The notes under the pieces are model-generated. The model saw only the letters and a list, made by a program, of their open reading frames with translations. It was not told the DNA's origin and made no database searches. Positions 12,296-20,373 of a stretch of 64,000 bases of DNA are shown here, in pieces. The translations under genes and the position numbers were made by a program. Within the stretch, counting starts at the first letter, position 1. Every line of letters starts with the position of its first letter. This DNA comes from Pseudomonadota bacterium. GTDB lineage: Bacteria; Pseudomonadota; Gammaproteobacteria; Pseudomonadales; Moraxellaceae. The stretch spans positions 41,489 to 105,488 of the forward strand of contig JAJZBU010000004.1 of NCBI GenBank assembly GCA_021851865.1, read 5' to 3'.

Positions 12296-13963
12296 ATGGC
12301 CGGCCTGCAAAGTCTGCGCGACCTGCGTCGTCTGCGTGAGATCCTGGGGGTGCTCATCCTCTATGGATTCGATGATTTTTTGCAATGGGTCGGCCTCGGC
12401 CGCCAGGCCTCCGTCATCAACCGCCTCCTGCGCCGTCAAGCGCCCCCCGGGCTCGCGCGTCTGCCGCGCGAGCAGCGCGCGCGCCTGGCGCTCGAGGAAC
12501 TTGGGCCCACCTTCGTCAAGCTCGGCCAGATTCTGGCGACGCGCGTCGATCTGCTGCCCATGGAGTGGATCGTCGAGCTCGAAAAGCTGCAAAACCATGT
12601 CGCCGCTCAGCCTTTCAGCGAACTGCGCGCGGCGGTTGAACAGAGTCTGGGACGGCCGCTCAAAACGGTCTTTCTTGAGGTCGAGGAAGAGGCTTTGGGC
12701 AGCGCTTCGATGGCGCAGGTGCACCGCGCCCGTCTCCTCGACGGCAGCCCGGTCGTCTTAAAGATCCGTCGCCCCGGACTGCGTGAGCGCGTCGATGCCG
12801 ATATGCGCCTGCTGCAGCAGCTGGTGGCGATCGCCGAGAGCCAGTCGCCGGAGTGGCGGCATTTTCAGCCTTTGGCGCTGTTGCGCGAGTTTCGTCGTTC
12901 CCTGGCGCGGGAGATGGACTTTTCTGTCGAAGCGCGCGCCGCCGAGCGCATCGCGGCACATCTGGCCGCCTGCGATTATGTGCAGATCCCGCGTGTGTAC
13001 TGGGACTATACCTCGGAGGCGCTCAACGTTCAGGAGCTGATCGAAGGCATTCCGGCGACCGACATCGCTGCTCTCGACGCCGCCGGCCACCGGCGCGAGG
13101 TGATCGCGCGCCGCTGCGCCGCCGTGGTGTGGAAGATGATGCTCGAGGACGGGTATTTTCATGCCGATCCGCACCCGGGCAACTTTCTCATCCTGCCCGG
13201 GGATCGTATCGCCCTGCTCGATTTCGGCATGATTGGACGCCTCGGCAGCTGGCGTCGTGAACAGTTGCTGCGGCTGGTGCGCGGCATCCTCCAGCAGGAA
13301 CCGGAAGTGGTCACCCAGGTGTTGCTGGAGTGGAGCGCGGGCCTGCCCATGCAGCGCGATCTGCTCAATGGCGAGGTGAGCGGCTTCATCGAACGCTTTG
13401 ACGGCGTCGCGCTCGAGAACCTCGACATCGCGGCGCTCCTGCATGATATCGCGAGCATCCTGCGCCATCATGGCGTCGGCCTGCCCAGCGACATCGCCTT
13501 GTTGATCAAGGCGTGCTTGACCCTGGAAGGTTTTGGCCGCTCTCTCGCGCCGCGTTTTGACCTCATGCAAGAAGCCATTCCCTTGCTGCGCAAGACCTTG
13601 CGCGGACGCTATGCCCCGAAAAAATTGGCGCGCGCCCTGCGCACCCGCGCCTTGGACATGGTCGAGCGCGTCTACCATCCTGGTAGCGTCAGCGCGCTGT
13701 CTGGCGCGCCCTACATGTCATCGGGCTTGCGTCCGCAGGAGATCGATCATTGGGTGACGCGCTTCGAAAGAGCCGCCGCCCGCCAGACCAGCGCCACCCT
13801 CATCGCTGGCATCGCCATCGCTGGTGGCCTTCTCGCCCTGCTACCGCGCGGTCCGCATCTGCTCGGTGTCCAGATCCTAGGCTGGCTCTTCCTGCTGGCG
13901 TCCGCCCTCTACGGTGGCTGGCTCTGGCTGGCGCAGTGGTGGGTCTTGCGCGGCCGCGAGTGA
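12296..13963 (+). CDS. ubiB: UbiB/ABC1 (AarF) family atypical kinase
   Basis: A 555-residue protein with the UbiB-type kinase-like fold: the KxGQ motif in FVKLGQILATRVDLLP, the Ala-rich loop LGSASMAQVHRARL, the catalytic-loop equivalent DGYFHADPHPGNFLI, and LLDFGMIGRLG as the DFG equivalent. Two C-terminal hydrophobic segments (LIAGIAIAGGLLALL and LGWLFLLASALYGGWLW) match the membrane anchor of UbiB. UbiB-family ATPases support ubiquinone synthesis. No ubiE or ubiJ is adjacent, so it could be a UbiB paralogue rather than UbiB itself. GGGAGGAG precedes the ATG; it lies 14 bases after hemE and is probably in the same operon. Confidence 0.85.
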   Translation: MAGLQSLRDLRRLREILGVLILYGFDDFLQWVGLGRQASVINRLLRRQAPPGLARLPREQRARLALEELGPTFVKLGQILATRVDLLPMEWIVELEKLQNHVAAQPFSELRAAVEQSLGRPLKTVFLEVEEEALGSASMAQVHRARLLDGSPVVLKIRRPGLRERVDADMRLLQQLVAIAESQSPEWRHFQPLALLREFRRSLAREMDFSVEARAAERIAAHLAACDYVQIPRVYWDYTSEALNVQELIEGIPATDIAALDAAGHRREVIARRCAAVVWKMMLEDGYFHADPHPGNFLILPGDRIALLDFGMIGRLGSWRREQLLRLVRGILQQEPEVVTQVLLEWSAGLPMQRDLLNGEVSGFIERFDGVALENLDIAALLHDIASILRHHGVGLPSDIALLIKACLTLEGFGRSLAPRFDLMQEAIPLLRKTLRGRYAPKKLARALRTRALDMVERVYHPGSVSALSGAPYMSSGLRPQEIDHWVTRFERAAARQTSATLIAGIAIAGGLLALLPRGPHLLGVQILGWLFLLASALYGGWLWLAQWWVLRGRE

Positions 13964-13969
13964 GCCCAT

Positions 13970-14791
13970 TCAGGGCTGGGCGTCGGTCGTCGTCGCAGCG
14001 GCGTCAGGAGCGAGGGTAGGCGGGCTCAGAGCATCCGGATCGTCGTGCCGTCCATTCCACTCGCAGGTGCCGGCGGTCGGTGGCGATTGCGTGCCGATGG
14101 CATAGTGACCGACGCGCTCGAAGCCGTGCGCCACCGCTGCTTCCATCTTGTCGACGGCTTTGGCCATGCGCTGCTGCGGCGGAATCGCCGGGATGATGAG
14201 GTCATGCGCCAGAATCTGCAACTGGGCGCGCATGCGATCGGGCTGAAACACCGCCATGCGATGCTGCAGCACATAGGCCATGTCACCTTCCTTGAAGATG
14301 AGAAAGCCGTAGTAATAGTGTTTGTCGACGTCCTTGCGGTCGGGTGAGTCTTTCGGCCGCATGAGCAGGGTGTCGACGGCGAACAGCCCCTCATGGCCGC
14401 GCACCCGCACGAAGACCTTGCCGCGCTCCTTGATCAGCTTGATGCGACCGGAGGCCGGCATGATCGTGCGCAGGTAGTTGGAGTAGACGATCTCGGCGAT
14501 GGTGCGATCTGCGGCAAAAGGCGGAATGCGCGCGTAGGGACTCTCATTGATCCGCAGATCATCGATGCGGAAGAAGCGGTTCTCGGCATCCCAGATGCTG
14601 AGCGAGTCGCCGACGTGGTCACAGGCCTCGGTCAAGGTGACCTGTCCACGAAAGGTATTGCTGAACAGCGGCAGGGTATAGGCGCGCTGTGGCGCATGAT
14701 AGTAGCCCTGGGTTTGCACTTTGGTGCTGGCGCAGGCGGCCAACATCAAGCTGACGCAGGTCAGGCTTATTTTTTTTATGATTCTGCTCAC
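13970..14791 (-). CDS. Uncharacterised lipoprotein
   Basis: A 273-residue protein I do not recognise. The GTG at 14791 gives a lipoprotein signal (SRIIKKISLTCVSLMLAAC) with lipobox LAAC followed by A, predicting outer-membrane sorting. A GGAG lies about ten bases before it, in the end of the ABC-F gene. An in-frame ATG at 14812 would add seven residues and overlap the upstream gene. The body is mixed alpha/beta with KHYYYGFLIFKEGDMAYVLQHRMAVFQ in two adjoining strands, and the C-terminal 45 residues are Pro/Asp/Ala-rich and probably disordered. It is probably cotranscribed with the ABC-F gene. It converges on ubiB with a 6-base gap. Confidence 0.75.
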   Translation of the reverse strand: MSRIIKKISLTCVSLMLAACASTKVQTQGYYHAPQRAYTLPLFSNTFRGQVTLTEACDHVGDSLSIWDAENRFFRIDDLRINESPYARIPPFAADRTIAEIVYSNYLRTIMPASGRIKLIKERGKVFVRVRGHEGLFAVDTLLMRPKDSPDRKDVDKHYYYGFLIFKEGDMAYVLQHRMAVFQPDRMRAQLQILAHDLIIPAIPPQQRMAKAVDKMEAAVAHGFERVGHYAIGTQSPPTAGTCEWNGRHDDPDALSPPTLAPDAAATTTDAQP

Positions 14792-14795
14792 GGCG

Positions 14796-16568
14796 TCACT
14801 TCTCCAGGGCATCCCAGCGTTCGAGAAGATCGATCAGGGTGTCCTCGATGACGACCAGGCGATCTCCTGCTTCCTTTGCCCGCCTATTGTCAAGGAAGAA
14901 TGTCGGGTCGTCCATTTGTTCTTGTAACTGCGCCTGTTCCTGTTCGAGCGCGGCGATCTGTGCCGGAATGGCGGCCAGCTCGCGCTGTTCCTTGTTACTC
15001 AGTTTGTGCGGGCGCGCCGGGGCTGTCGCCGGCTTGCGTGGACGTGTCGCGGGCGACGGCGTGACGACGCTGTTCGGGCGCTGGCGCAGCAGGTCCTGGT
15101 AACCGCCGATGTACTCCTCGACCCGTCCCTGGCCGTCGAAGTACCAGATCGAATCGACGACCTGATCGAGGAAGGCGCGATCATGCGAGATCAACAGCAA
15201 GGTGCCGGTGAATTGCGCCAGGCGGTCTTCGAGCAGCTCCAGGGTTTCGAGGTCGAGGTCGTTGGTCGGTTCGTCGAGGATGAGCAGATTGCATGGGCGG
15301 GCGAGCAGGCGCGCCAGCAGCAGACGGTTGCGCTCGCCGCCGGAGAGGCTGCGTACCGGCGAGCGCGCGCGGCGAGCGGTGAAAAGGAAGTCCTGCAGAT
15401 AAGACATGATGTGGACGTCGCGATCGGCGACGCGCACATGATCGGAACCGCCGGCGACGCTGTCGATGACGCTGGCCTCGGGGTCGAGGCTCTCGCGATG
15501 CTGATCGAAATACGCCGTCTGCAGTCGCGTCCCCTGGCGCAGATGGCCGTGCGTCGGTGACAACTCGCCGAGAAGCAGGCGGATCAGGGTCGACTTGCCG
15601 ACGCCATTGTCTCCGACCAGGCCGATGCGGTCGCCGCGCAGCACCGTGGCAGAAAAGTCATCGATCAGCGGGCGCGCATCGAAACCATAGCTGAGATGCT
15701 CGATGGCCAGCACCAAGCGCCCGGAGCGTTCGGCGTCGCTGATCTGGAATTGCGCTTGTCCCTGCCGCTGCCGTTGTTCGGCCTTTTCCTGGCGCAGGCC
15801 GAGGAGGGCGCGCACACGACCTTCATTGCGGGTGCGCCGCGCCTCGATCCCCTGGCGGATCCAGACCTCCTCCTCGGCCAAGCGGCGATCGAAGAGTGCG
15901 CGCTCGCGGCTTTCATTGGCCAGACGCTGGGTACGGCGCTGCAGCGCTTGATCGTAGCCGCAGCGGTAGTCGTGCACCTGGCCGCGATCGATTTCCCAGA
16001 CGCGTTCGCCGATGGCGCGCAGGAAAGCGCGATCATGGCTGATGACGATGAGGGCGCCGCGCCAGTTCAGCAGGTGCTGCGTCAGCCACTCGATGCTGCT
16101 GATGTCGAGGTGGTTGGTCGGTTCGTCGAGGAGCAGGACATCGGGCTCGCTCGCCAGGGCACAGGCGAGCAGCACGCGGCGCTTGCGGCCACCGGACAAG
16201 GTGGCAAAATCGACGTCGGCGGCGAGCTCGAGGCGCGCCAACCAATGCCGCGCTGCCTGCTCGCGTTGATAGGGCTCGCGCGTCTGGTCCATGGCCAGGG
16301 CCGCCTCGACGACGGCGAGGGTAGGGCCTTGCAGCGCGGTCGGGATGTCTTGCGGCAGGGTGGCGATACGCAGCGACTGCCGCTGGATGAGTTCGCCGGC
16401 GTCGAGAGCGATCTGACCGGCGATGACGCCGAGCAGAGAGGACTTGCCGGCGCCGTTGCGACCGATGACGACGATGCGCTCGCCCTCCTGGACCCCGAGG
16501 TTGACGTGATCGAGCAAGGCGCCATCGCCACAGGCGAGTTGTGCGTCTTTCAGGGTGAGCAGGGTCAT
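14796..16568 (-). CDS. uup: ABC-F family ATPase, Uup-like
   Basis: A 590-residue protein with two ABC ATPase domains in one chain and no membrane segments. Domain 1 has Walker A GRNGAGKSS, signature LSGGRKRRVLLA and Walker B VLLLDEPTNHLD; domain 2 has GDNGVGKST, LSGGERNRLLLA and LLILDEPTNDLD. A charged linker joins them, and a C-terminal coiled coil (LSNKEQRELAAIPAQIAALE onward) follows a basic PATRPRKPATAPARPHK stretch. That C-terminal coiled coil is typical of Uup, which acts on ribosomes and on DNA branch structures. ATG at 16568 is preferred over the longer frame from 16619, which runs into the slyX upstream region. Confidence 0.88.
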   Translation of the reverse strand: MTLLTLKDAQLACGDGALLDHVNLGVQEGERIVVIGRNGAGKSSLLGVIAGQIALDAGELIQRQSLRIATLPQDIPTALQGPTLAVVEAALAMDQTREPYQREQAARHWLARLELAADVDFATLSGGRKRRVLLACALASEPDVLLLDEPTNHLDISSIEWLTQHLLNWRGALIVISHDRAFLRAIGERVWEIDRGQVHDYRCGYDQALQRRTQRLANESRERALFDRRLAEEEVWIRQGIEARRTRNEGRVRALLGLRQEKAEQRQRQGQAQFQISDAERSGRLVLAIEHLSYGFDARPLIDDFSATVLRGDRIGLVGDNGVGKSTLIRLLLGELSPTHGHLRQGTRLQTAYFDQHRESLDPEASVIDSVAGGSDHVRVADRDVHIMSYLQDFLFTARRARSPVRSLSGGERNRLLLARLLARPCNLLILDEPTNDLDLETLELLEDRLAQFTGTLLLISHDRAFLDQVVDSIWYFDGQGRVEEYIGGYQDLLRQRPNSVVTPSPATRPRKPATAPARPHKLSNKEQRELAAIPAQIAALEQEQAQLQEQMDDPTFFLDNRRAKEAGDRLVVIEDTLIDLLERWDALEK

Positions 16569-16630
16569 GCTTGTCAGTCTCCAGGAAAGCAGGGATGATA
16601 CGCCGGGTGCGACACCCATGGGGAGGCAGA

Positions 16631-16828
16631 ATGGATCGTATCGACCGACTGGAGAGCCAGCTGGCCTTTCAGGATGATCTGCTCGAGACGCTCAATCGTC
16701 TGGTGGCGGAGCAGCAGACCAGCCTGCTACTGCTGCATCGCGAGATCATCGCCTTGCGCCAGCGCGTGCAGCAGATCGAAGGGCCGGTGGTGGTCAGCGC
16801 CAATGAGCCGCCACCGCCGCATTACTGA
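16631..16828 (+). CDS. slyX: SlyX family coiled-coil protein
   Basis: A 65-residue protein starting MDRIDRLESQLAFQDDLLE with a single amphipathic coiled coil and the typical Pro-rich end PPPPHY. SlyX proteins are small, cytoplasmic and of unknown function. GGGGAGGC about eight bases upstream supports the ATG at 16631. It is divergent from uup and abuts the DUF4442 gene tail to tail with no spacer. Confidence 0.9.
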   Translation: MDRIDRLESQLAFQDDLLETLNRLVAEQQTSLLLLHREIIALRQRVQQIEGPVVVSANEPPPPHY

Positions 16829-17335
16829 TCAAGCGGAGGGTTGCGCACGTTTTTTCGGCACCCAGGCCCAGATCATCTCGCAGCGGATCGGCGATTCGCC
16901 ACGGTCATCGTAGACCACGGTGTCGACCACGATCTCGCCCTTGGGCAGGTTGCGCAGTTGCTCGATCTGGGCAGGCTGCAGTTGCGCCACGGCGCGCATG
17001 CTGCCGACGCTGCGCTGCAGGAATTCGACTTTGAGACTCTTGATCAGCGGCAGGCTGTGGTCGGGCAGATTCATGCCGACGACGAAGCCACTGGCGGTTT
17101 CGGCGAGCAGCGCCATGGCGGCGGCGTGCACGCCCTTGATGTGATTCTGCACCGGCCGGCGGTTGCGCAGGGAGACCACCACCTCTTCGGCGCTGAGCAC
17201 CTCATAGAGCAGTCCGCTGGTGCCGACAAAGGGAACGACCCGCCCCAGAATGCGCGAGATGATGGCAGGACGCAGCGCCTGCGGAATGAAACTGAGGCGG
17301 TCGAGGGTGCGGGTCAGGCTGTTCTTGAAGGGCAT
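16829..17335 (-). CDS. DUF4442 hotdog-fold protein (possible thioesterase)
   Basis: A 168-residue protein with a hotdog-like core: NHIKGVHAAAMALLAETASG resembles the central helix of PaaI/YiiD-type thioesterases, and VEFLQRSVGSMRAVAQL is the following strand pair. DUF4442 members are annotated as putative acyl-CoA thioesterases, but I cannot assign a substrate. ATG at 17335 has AAGGA about nine bases upstream; a TTG at 17344 overlaps the yajQ stop and is an alternative. It lies directly downstream of yajQ, so the two are likely cotranscribed. Confidence 0.75.
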   Translation of the reverse strand: MPFKNSLTRTLDRLSFIPQALRPAIISRILGRVVPFVGTSGLLYEVLSAEEVVVSLRNRRPVQNHIKGVHAAAMALLAETASGFVVGMNLPDHSLPLIKSLKVEFLQRSVGSMRAVAQLQPAQIEQLRNLPKGEIVVDTVVYDDRGESPIRCEMIWAWVPKKRAQPSA

Positions 17336-17340
17336 GCCGG

Positions 17341-17829
17341 TCAATCCTTGAAATTGTTGAACTGCAGGGGCAGTCCGAATGAGTGTTCACGCAACAAGGC
17401 CATCACCGCCTGCAAGCTGTCTTTCTTCTTGTCGCTGACGCGGACCTTGTCGCCCTGGATGGAGGCCTGCACCTTCAAGCCTTCTTCCTTGATCAGCTTG
17501 ACGATCTTCTTGGCGCTCTCCTGATCGAGACCATCCTTGAGCGTGATGGTTTGCAGCATGCGCCGGCCCGAGGCCTGCATGTCCTTGATCTCCATCACCT
17601 GTGGATCGATGCGGCGCTTGATCAGATGCGCCTCGAGCATGGCGCGCAGCTGGTCGACCTGAAAATCGGAGGTGGCGCTGAGCTGAATCTCGTGGTTTTT
17701 TTCCTTGAGCTCGATGCTCGCCTCGCTGCCGCGAAAATCGAAGCGCGTGGCGATCTCCTTGCTGGTATTGTTCACCGCATGGGCGATCTCGAACATTTCC
17801 AGTTCCGAGACGATATCGAAAGATGGCAT
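17341..17829 (-). CDS. yajQ: YajQ family cyclic di-GMP/nucleotide-binding protein
   Basis: A 162-residue member of the YajQ (UPF0234) family, starting MPSFDIVSELEMFEIAHAVN as expected. Conserved segments include RFDFRGSEASIELKEK, LIKRRID, VKLIKEEGLKVQASIQGD and the end LPLQFNNFKD. Homologues bind c-di-GMP or tRNA/GTP, and some act as transcriptional cofactors. The presence of three diguanylate cyclases in this window makes the c-di-GMP role plausible, but it is not shown here. The start at 17829 is preferred over the extension to 17862. Confidence 0.92.
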   Translation of the reverse strand: MPSFDIVSELEMFEIAHAVNNTSKEIATRFDFRGSEASIELKEKNHEIQLSATSDFQVDQLRAMLEAHLIKRRIDPQVMEIKDMQASGRRMLQTITLKDGLDQESAKKIVKLIKEEGLKVQASIQGDKVRVSDKKKDSLQAVMALLREHSFGLPLQFNNFKD

Positions 17830-17874
17830 GGTAATCTCTCCGCAATGGCGGCGATTTAACATGCTGAACGACGA

Positions 17875-17902
17875 TTGTGCAAGAGCTCTGATCGGGTATC
17901 AT
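17875..17902 (+). promoter_or_regulatory. Possible promoter for the metallo-beta-lactamase-fold gene
   Basis: In the divergent gap, TTGTGC (17875-17880) and TATCAT (17897-17902) are separated by 16 bases, about 30 bases before the ATG at 17930. The -10 matches five of six consensus positions. Confidence 0.4.
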
Positions 17903-17929
17903 GCCGATGTCGCCGCTTAGGATCTCAGC

Positions 17930-18574
17930 ATGCTCGAGCACCACATCATTCCCGTGACCACTTTTGCCCAGAACTGCACCTTGCTCTGGTGTCAACAGAC
18001 GCACGCCGCCGTTCTCGTCGACGCTGGCGGCGAGCCCGAGCGTCTCCTCGCCGCGGTGGCGCAGCGGCAGTTGCAATTGCAGGCGCTCTGGGTGACGCAC
18101 GGTCATGTCGATCACGTCGGTGCGGTCGGCGATCTGGCGCACCGCTTGCAGATACCGGTCATCGGGCCGGGCATCGCCGATGACTACTGGTTGCAAGCCC
18201 TGCCCAGCATCACCCGGCAGTATGGCTTTCCCGTCGCCGAGGTCCTGCAGCCGCAACGTTGGCTGCAAGATGGCGATCAGCTCGAGCTCGGCGAGCAGAC
18301 GCTCACGGCCATCCATTGTCCCGGTCATACGCCAGGGCATATGGTGTTCTACAGCGCCACCGCCCGCCTCGCCCTCGTCGGCGACGTGCTGTTCGCCGGA
18401 TCGATCGGTCGCAGCGATTTTCCCGGTGGTGATGGCGCCACCCTCATTCGCTCCATTCGCGAGCGTTTGTTCCCGCTCGGAGATGACGTCGCCTTCATCC
18501 CCGGGCATGGCGCGATGTCGACTTTGGGCGAAGAGCGGAGGCATAACCCCTTCGTCGCCGATCACCTTTTTTAA
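17930..18574 (+). CDS. Metallo-beta-lactamase-fold hydrolase, glyoxalase II-like (YcbL type)
   Basis: A 214-residue hydrolase with the binuclear-metal motifs of the family: THGHVDHVGA (HxHxDH), the second-shell CPGHTPGH, the bridging Asp in LVGDVLF, and the final His in FIPGHG. Length and the N-terminal ITTFAQNC-like start (IPVTTFAQNC) match YcbL, a type II glyoxalase or general thioester hydrolase. The substrate is not determinable from sequence. It is divergent from yajQ, and its end overlaps the MASE1 kinase gene by 4 bases tail to tail. Confidence 0.85.
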   Translation: MLEHHIIPVTTFAQNCTLLWCQQTHAAVLVDAGGEPERLLAAVAQRQLQLQALWVTHGHVDHVGAVGDLAHRLQIPVIGPGIADDYWLQALPSITRQYGFPVAEVLQPQRWLQDGDQLELGEQTLTAIHCPGHTPGHMVFYSATARLALVGDVLFAGSIGRSDFPGGDGATLIRSIRERLFPLGDDVAFIPGHGAMSTLGEERRHNPFVADHLF

Positions 18575-20307
18575 GGCGAGTGCGGATCGGGCGCCCGCTG
18601 CGGCAGACGCAGGCTGAAGACGCTGCCCTGGCCGGCTTCGCTGCTGACGCTGAGTTCGCCGCCGAGGACGTCGCGCACCAGCTGCCGCGCCACATAGAGG
18701 CCGAGCCCGCTGCCGCCGCTGTCGTTGCGGGTGGTGAAAAACGCCTCGAACAGATGCTGCATCGCCGTCGCGTTGATGCCGCGGCCATTGTCGGTCACAC
18801 GAAGCTCGATCTCCTCCGCTGAAGCCAAAGCGTGTACGGACAGGCGAACCCAGCCATCATGCCGGCCATCGAAAGCGTGCAGAAAGGCGTTGTTGATCAG
18901 GTTCATCACCACCTGTTCGAGCGCGCCTGGAAAACTGTCCATCCAGATGTCGAGATCACATTGCAGCAGAAGCTGGTACGGGCTACGCCGTATCTGTGGT
19001 TGCAACAAATGGACGATGTCACGGCAGATTTCCGGCAGGTAGAAGTGGCGGCGCCGGCTCGAGCTCTGATCGACGGCCATGTTCTTGAAGTTGGCGATGA
19101 GATCGCGCGCGCGTTCGCTGCTGCGCACGAGGAGGCGCGCCGCCTCCTGCAGATCGGAGAGCTGCAGCAGAATGTCGCTGCGCTGTACCGCCTTGCCCTG
19201 CACCATCTGCTCCAGTTGGGCGCTGGTGTGCTGGATGCCACTGGCCAGGGTCAGGCTGTTGCCGAGCGGGGTGTTGAGCTCATGCGCCATGCTCGCCACC
19301 ATCGAGCCGAGCGTGGTCAACTTCTCAGTTTCGAGCAGACGGGCGAGAGCTTGTTCGCGTTCGGCGCTGGCGCTGGCCAGTTGTCGGTGGTTGTCGCGCA
19401 AGCGTTGCGCCGACTCACGCAGGTTCTTTTCCATCTCGGCGCGTTCGCGTGTCAGGCTGCCGAGCAGGATGATCAGGACGGCGGCGATCATGATGAACAA
19501 GCCCTGAGTGATCAGGGTTCCCGGGTCGTGTGCGTTGCTCAGGTAGCCGAGGTCGAATTCATTGCCGATGCCGAGCATCAGCAGCATCAGCATGACCAGG
19601 GCCATGGCGGCTGGCATCGGTAGCCACAGCGCCGCCGCGACCAGAATCGGCAGATTGATGAAGCGCAGCTCTGAGGCGACCGGTAGGATGTTCATGAAGG
19701 AGATGGCGCTGCCGAGCAGGGTCGCCACGAGCAGGAGCAAGCTGGGCAAGGTCTCGAGACGGTTCTGGTTGACGGTATCCCCCCAAGGATGCATACACAG
19801 GGGGAGCATGATCAGCATACCGCTGACGTCCCCAACCCACCACGCCAGCGCCAGGGTGGCCCAGCTCTGGTCCTGACCATGATGATGCTGCAGCATCACC
19901 CAGGGGCCGAGCATGGCCGTCGGCAGGCAGGTGAGGCCAGCAAGAGCGATGACCCAGACGCTGCCGCGCAGAGAATAGAGAGCTTGCGGTGGCGCGATGA
20001 AGCGCAGCCCGGTGGCCATCAGCACCGCTTCGAGGGTGACGGCGAACATGATGCCAGGTGCGCTGGCCGCGTCGAAGCCGGTGACCGTCGAGAGCATGGC
20101 GCCGAGGAGCACGGCGAGAGCCCCACGGGTGCGCCAACGGTAGATGGCGATGGCACTGAACCCGGCCGGCAGCCAAGTCAGGGCGGCGACCGACAAGGAC
20201 AGGTCGATGTGTAGGGAGATCTGCGCCAGAATCCAGTAGATGAGGGTCAAGGGTAGGACGATGAGCCAAGTCGCCCTGGTACGCAGGTGCTGCACGAGTT
20301 CGACCAT
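18571..20307 (-). CDS. MASE1-type membrane sensor histidine kinase (orphan)
   Basis: A kinase of about 578 residues. The N-terminal half has about eight hydrophobic segments, beginning RATWLIVLPLTLIYWILAQI, with the LTWLPAGFSAIAIYRW pattern of MASE1 sensors. A coiled coil (RERAEMEKNLRESAQ) leads to HisKA with the phospho-acceptor His in MVASMAHELNTPLGN and an HATPase_c domain (N-box NLINNAFLHAF, G1 DNGRG, G2 GSGLGLYVARQL). The ligand is unknown. Starts at 20340, 20316 and 20307 are all possible; CGGAGA about eight bases before 20307 decided the choice. No response regulator is adjacent. Its kinase core closely resembles that of the kinase at 54993-58046. Confidence 0.88.
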   Translation of the reverse strand: MVELVQHLRTRATWLIVLPLTLIYWILAQISLHIDLSLSVAALTWLPAGFSAIAIYRWRTRGALAVLLGAMLSTVTGFDAASAPGIMFAVTLEAVLMATGLRFIAPPQALYSLRGSVWVIALAGLTCLPTAMLGPWVMLQHHHGQDQSWATLALAWWVGDVSGMLIMLPLCMHPWGDTVNQNRLETLPSLLLLVATLLGSAISFMNILPVASELRFINLPILVAAALWLPMPAAMALVMLMLLMLGIGNEFDLGYLSNAHDPGTLITQGLFIMIAAVLIILLGSLTRERAEMEKNLRESAQRLRDNHRQLASASAEREQALARLLETEKLTTLGSMVASMAHELNTPLGNSLTLASGIQHTSAQLEQMVQGKAVQRSDILLQLSDLQEAARLLVRSSERARDLIANFKNMAVDQSSSRRRHFYLPEICRDIVHLLQPQIRRSPYQLLLQCDLDIWMDSFPGALEQVVMNLINNAFLHAFDGRHDGWVRLSVHALASAEEIELRVTDNGRGINATAMQHLFEAFFTTRNDSGGSGLGLYVARQLVRDVLGGELSVSSEAGQGSVFSLRLPQRAPDPHSP

Positions 20308-20373
20308 CAGGCTCATTCTCCGGATTTGTCTCAGCGCCATGTGCGTTCTGCAAGTTTAGATTAAAATGAGCTG

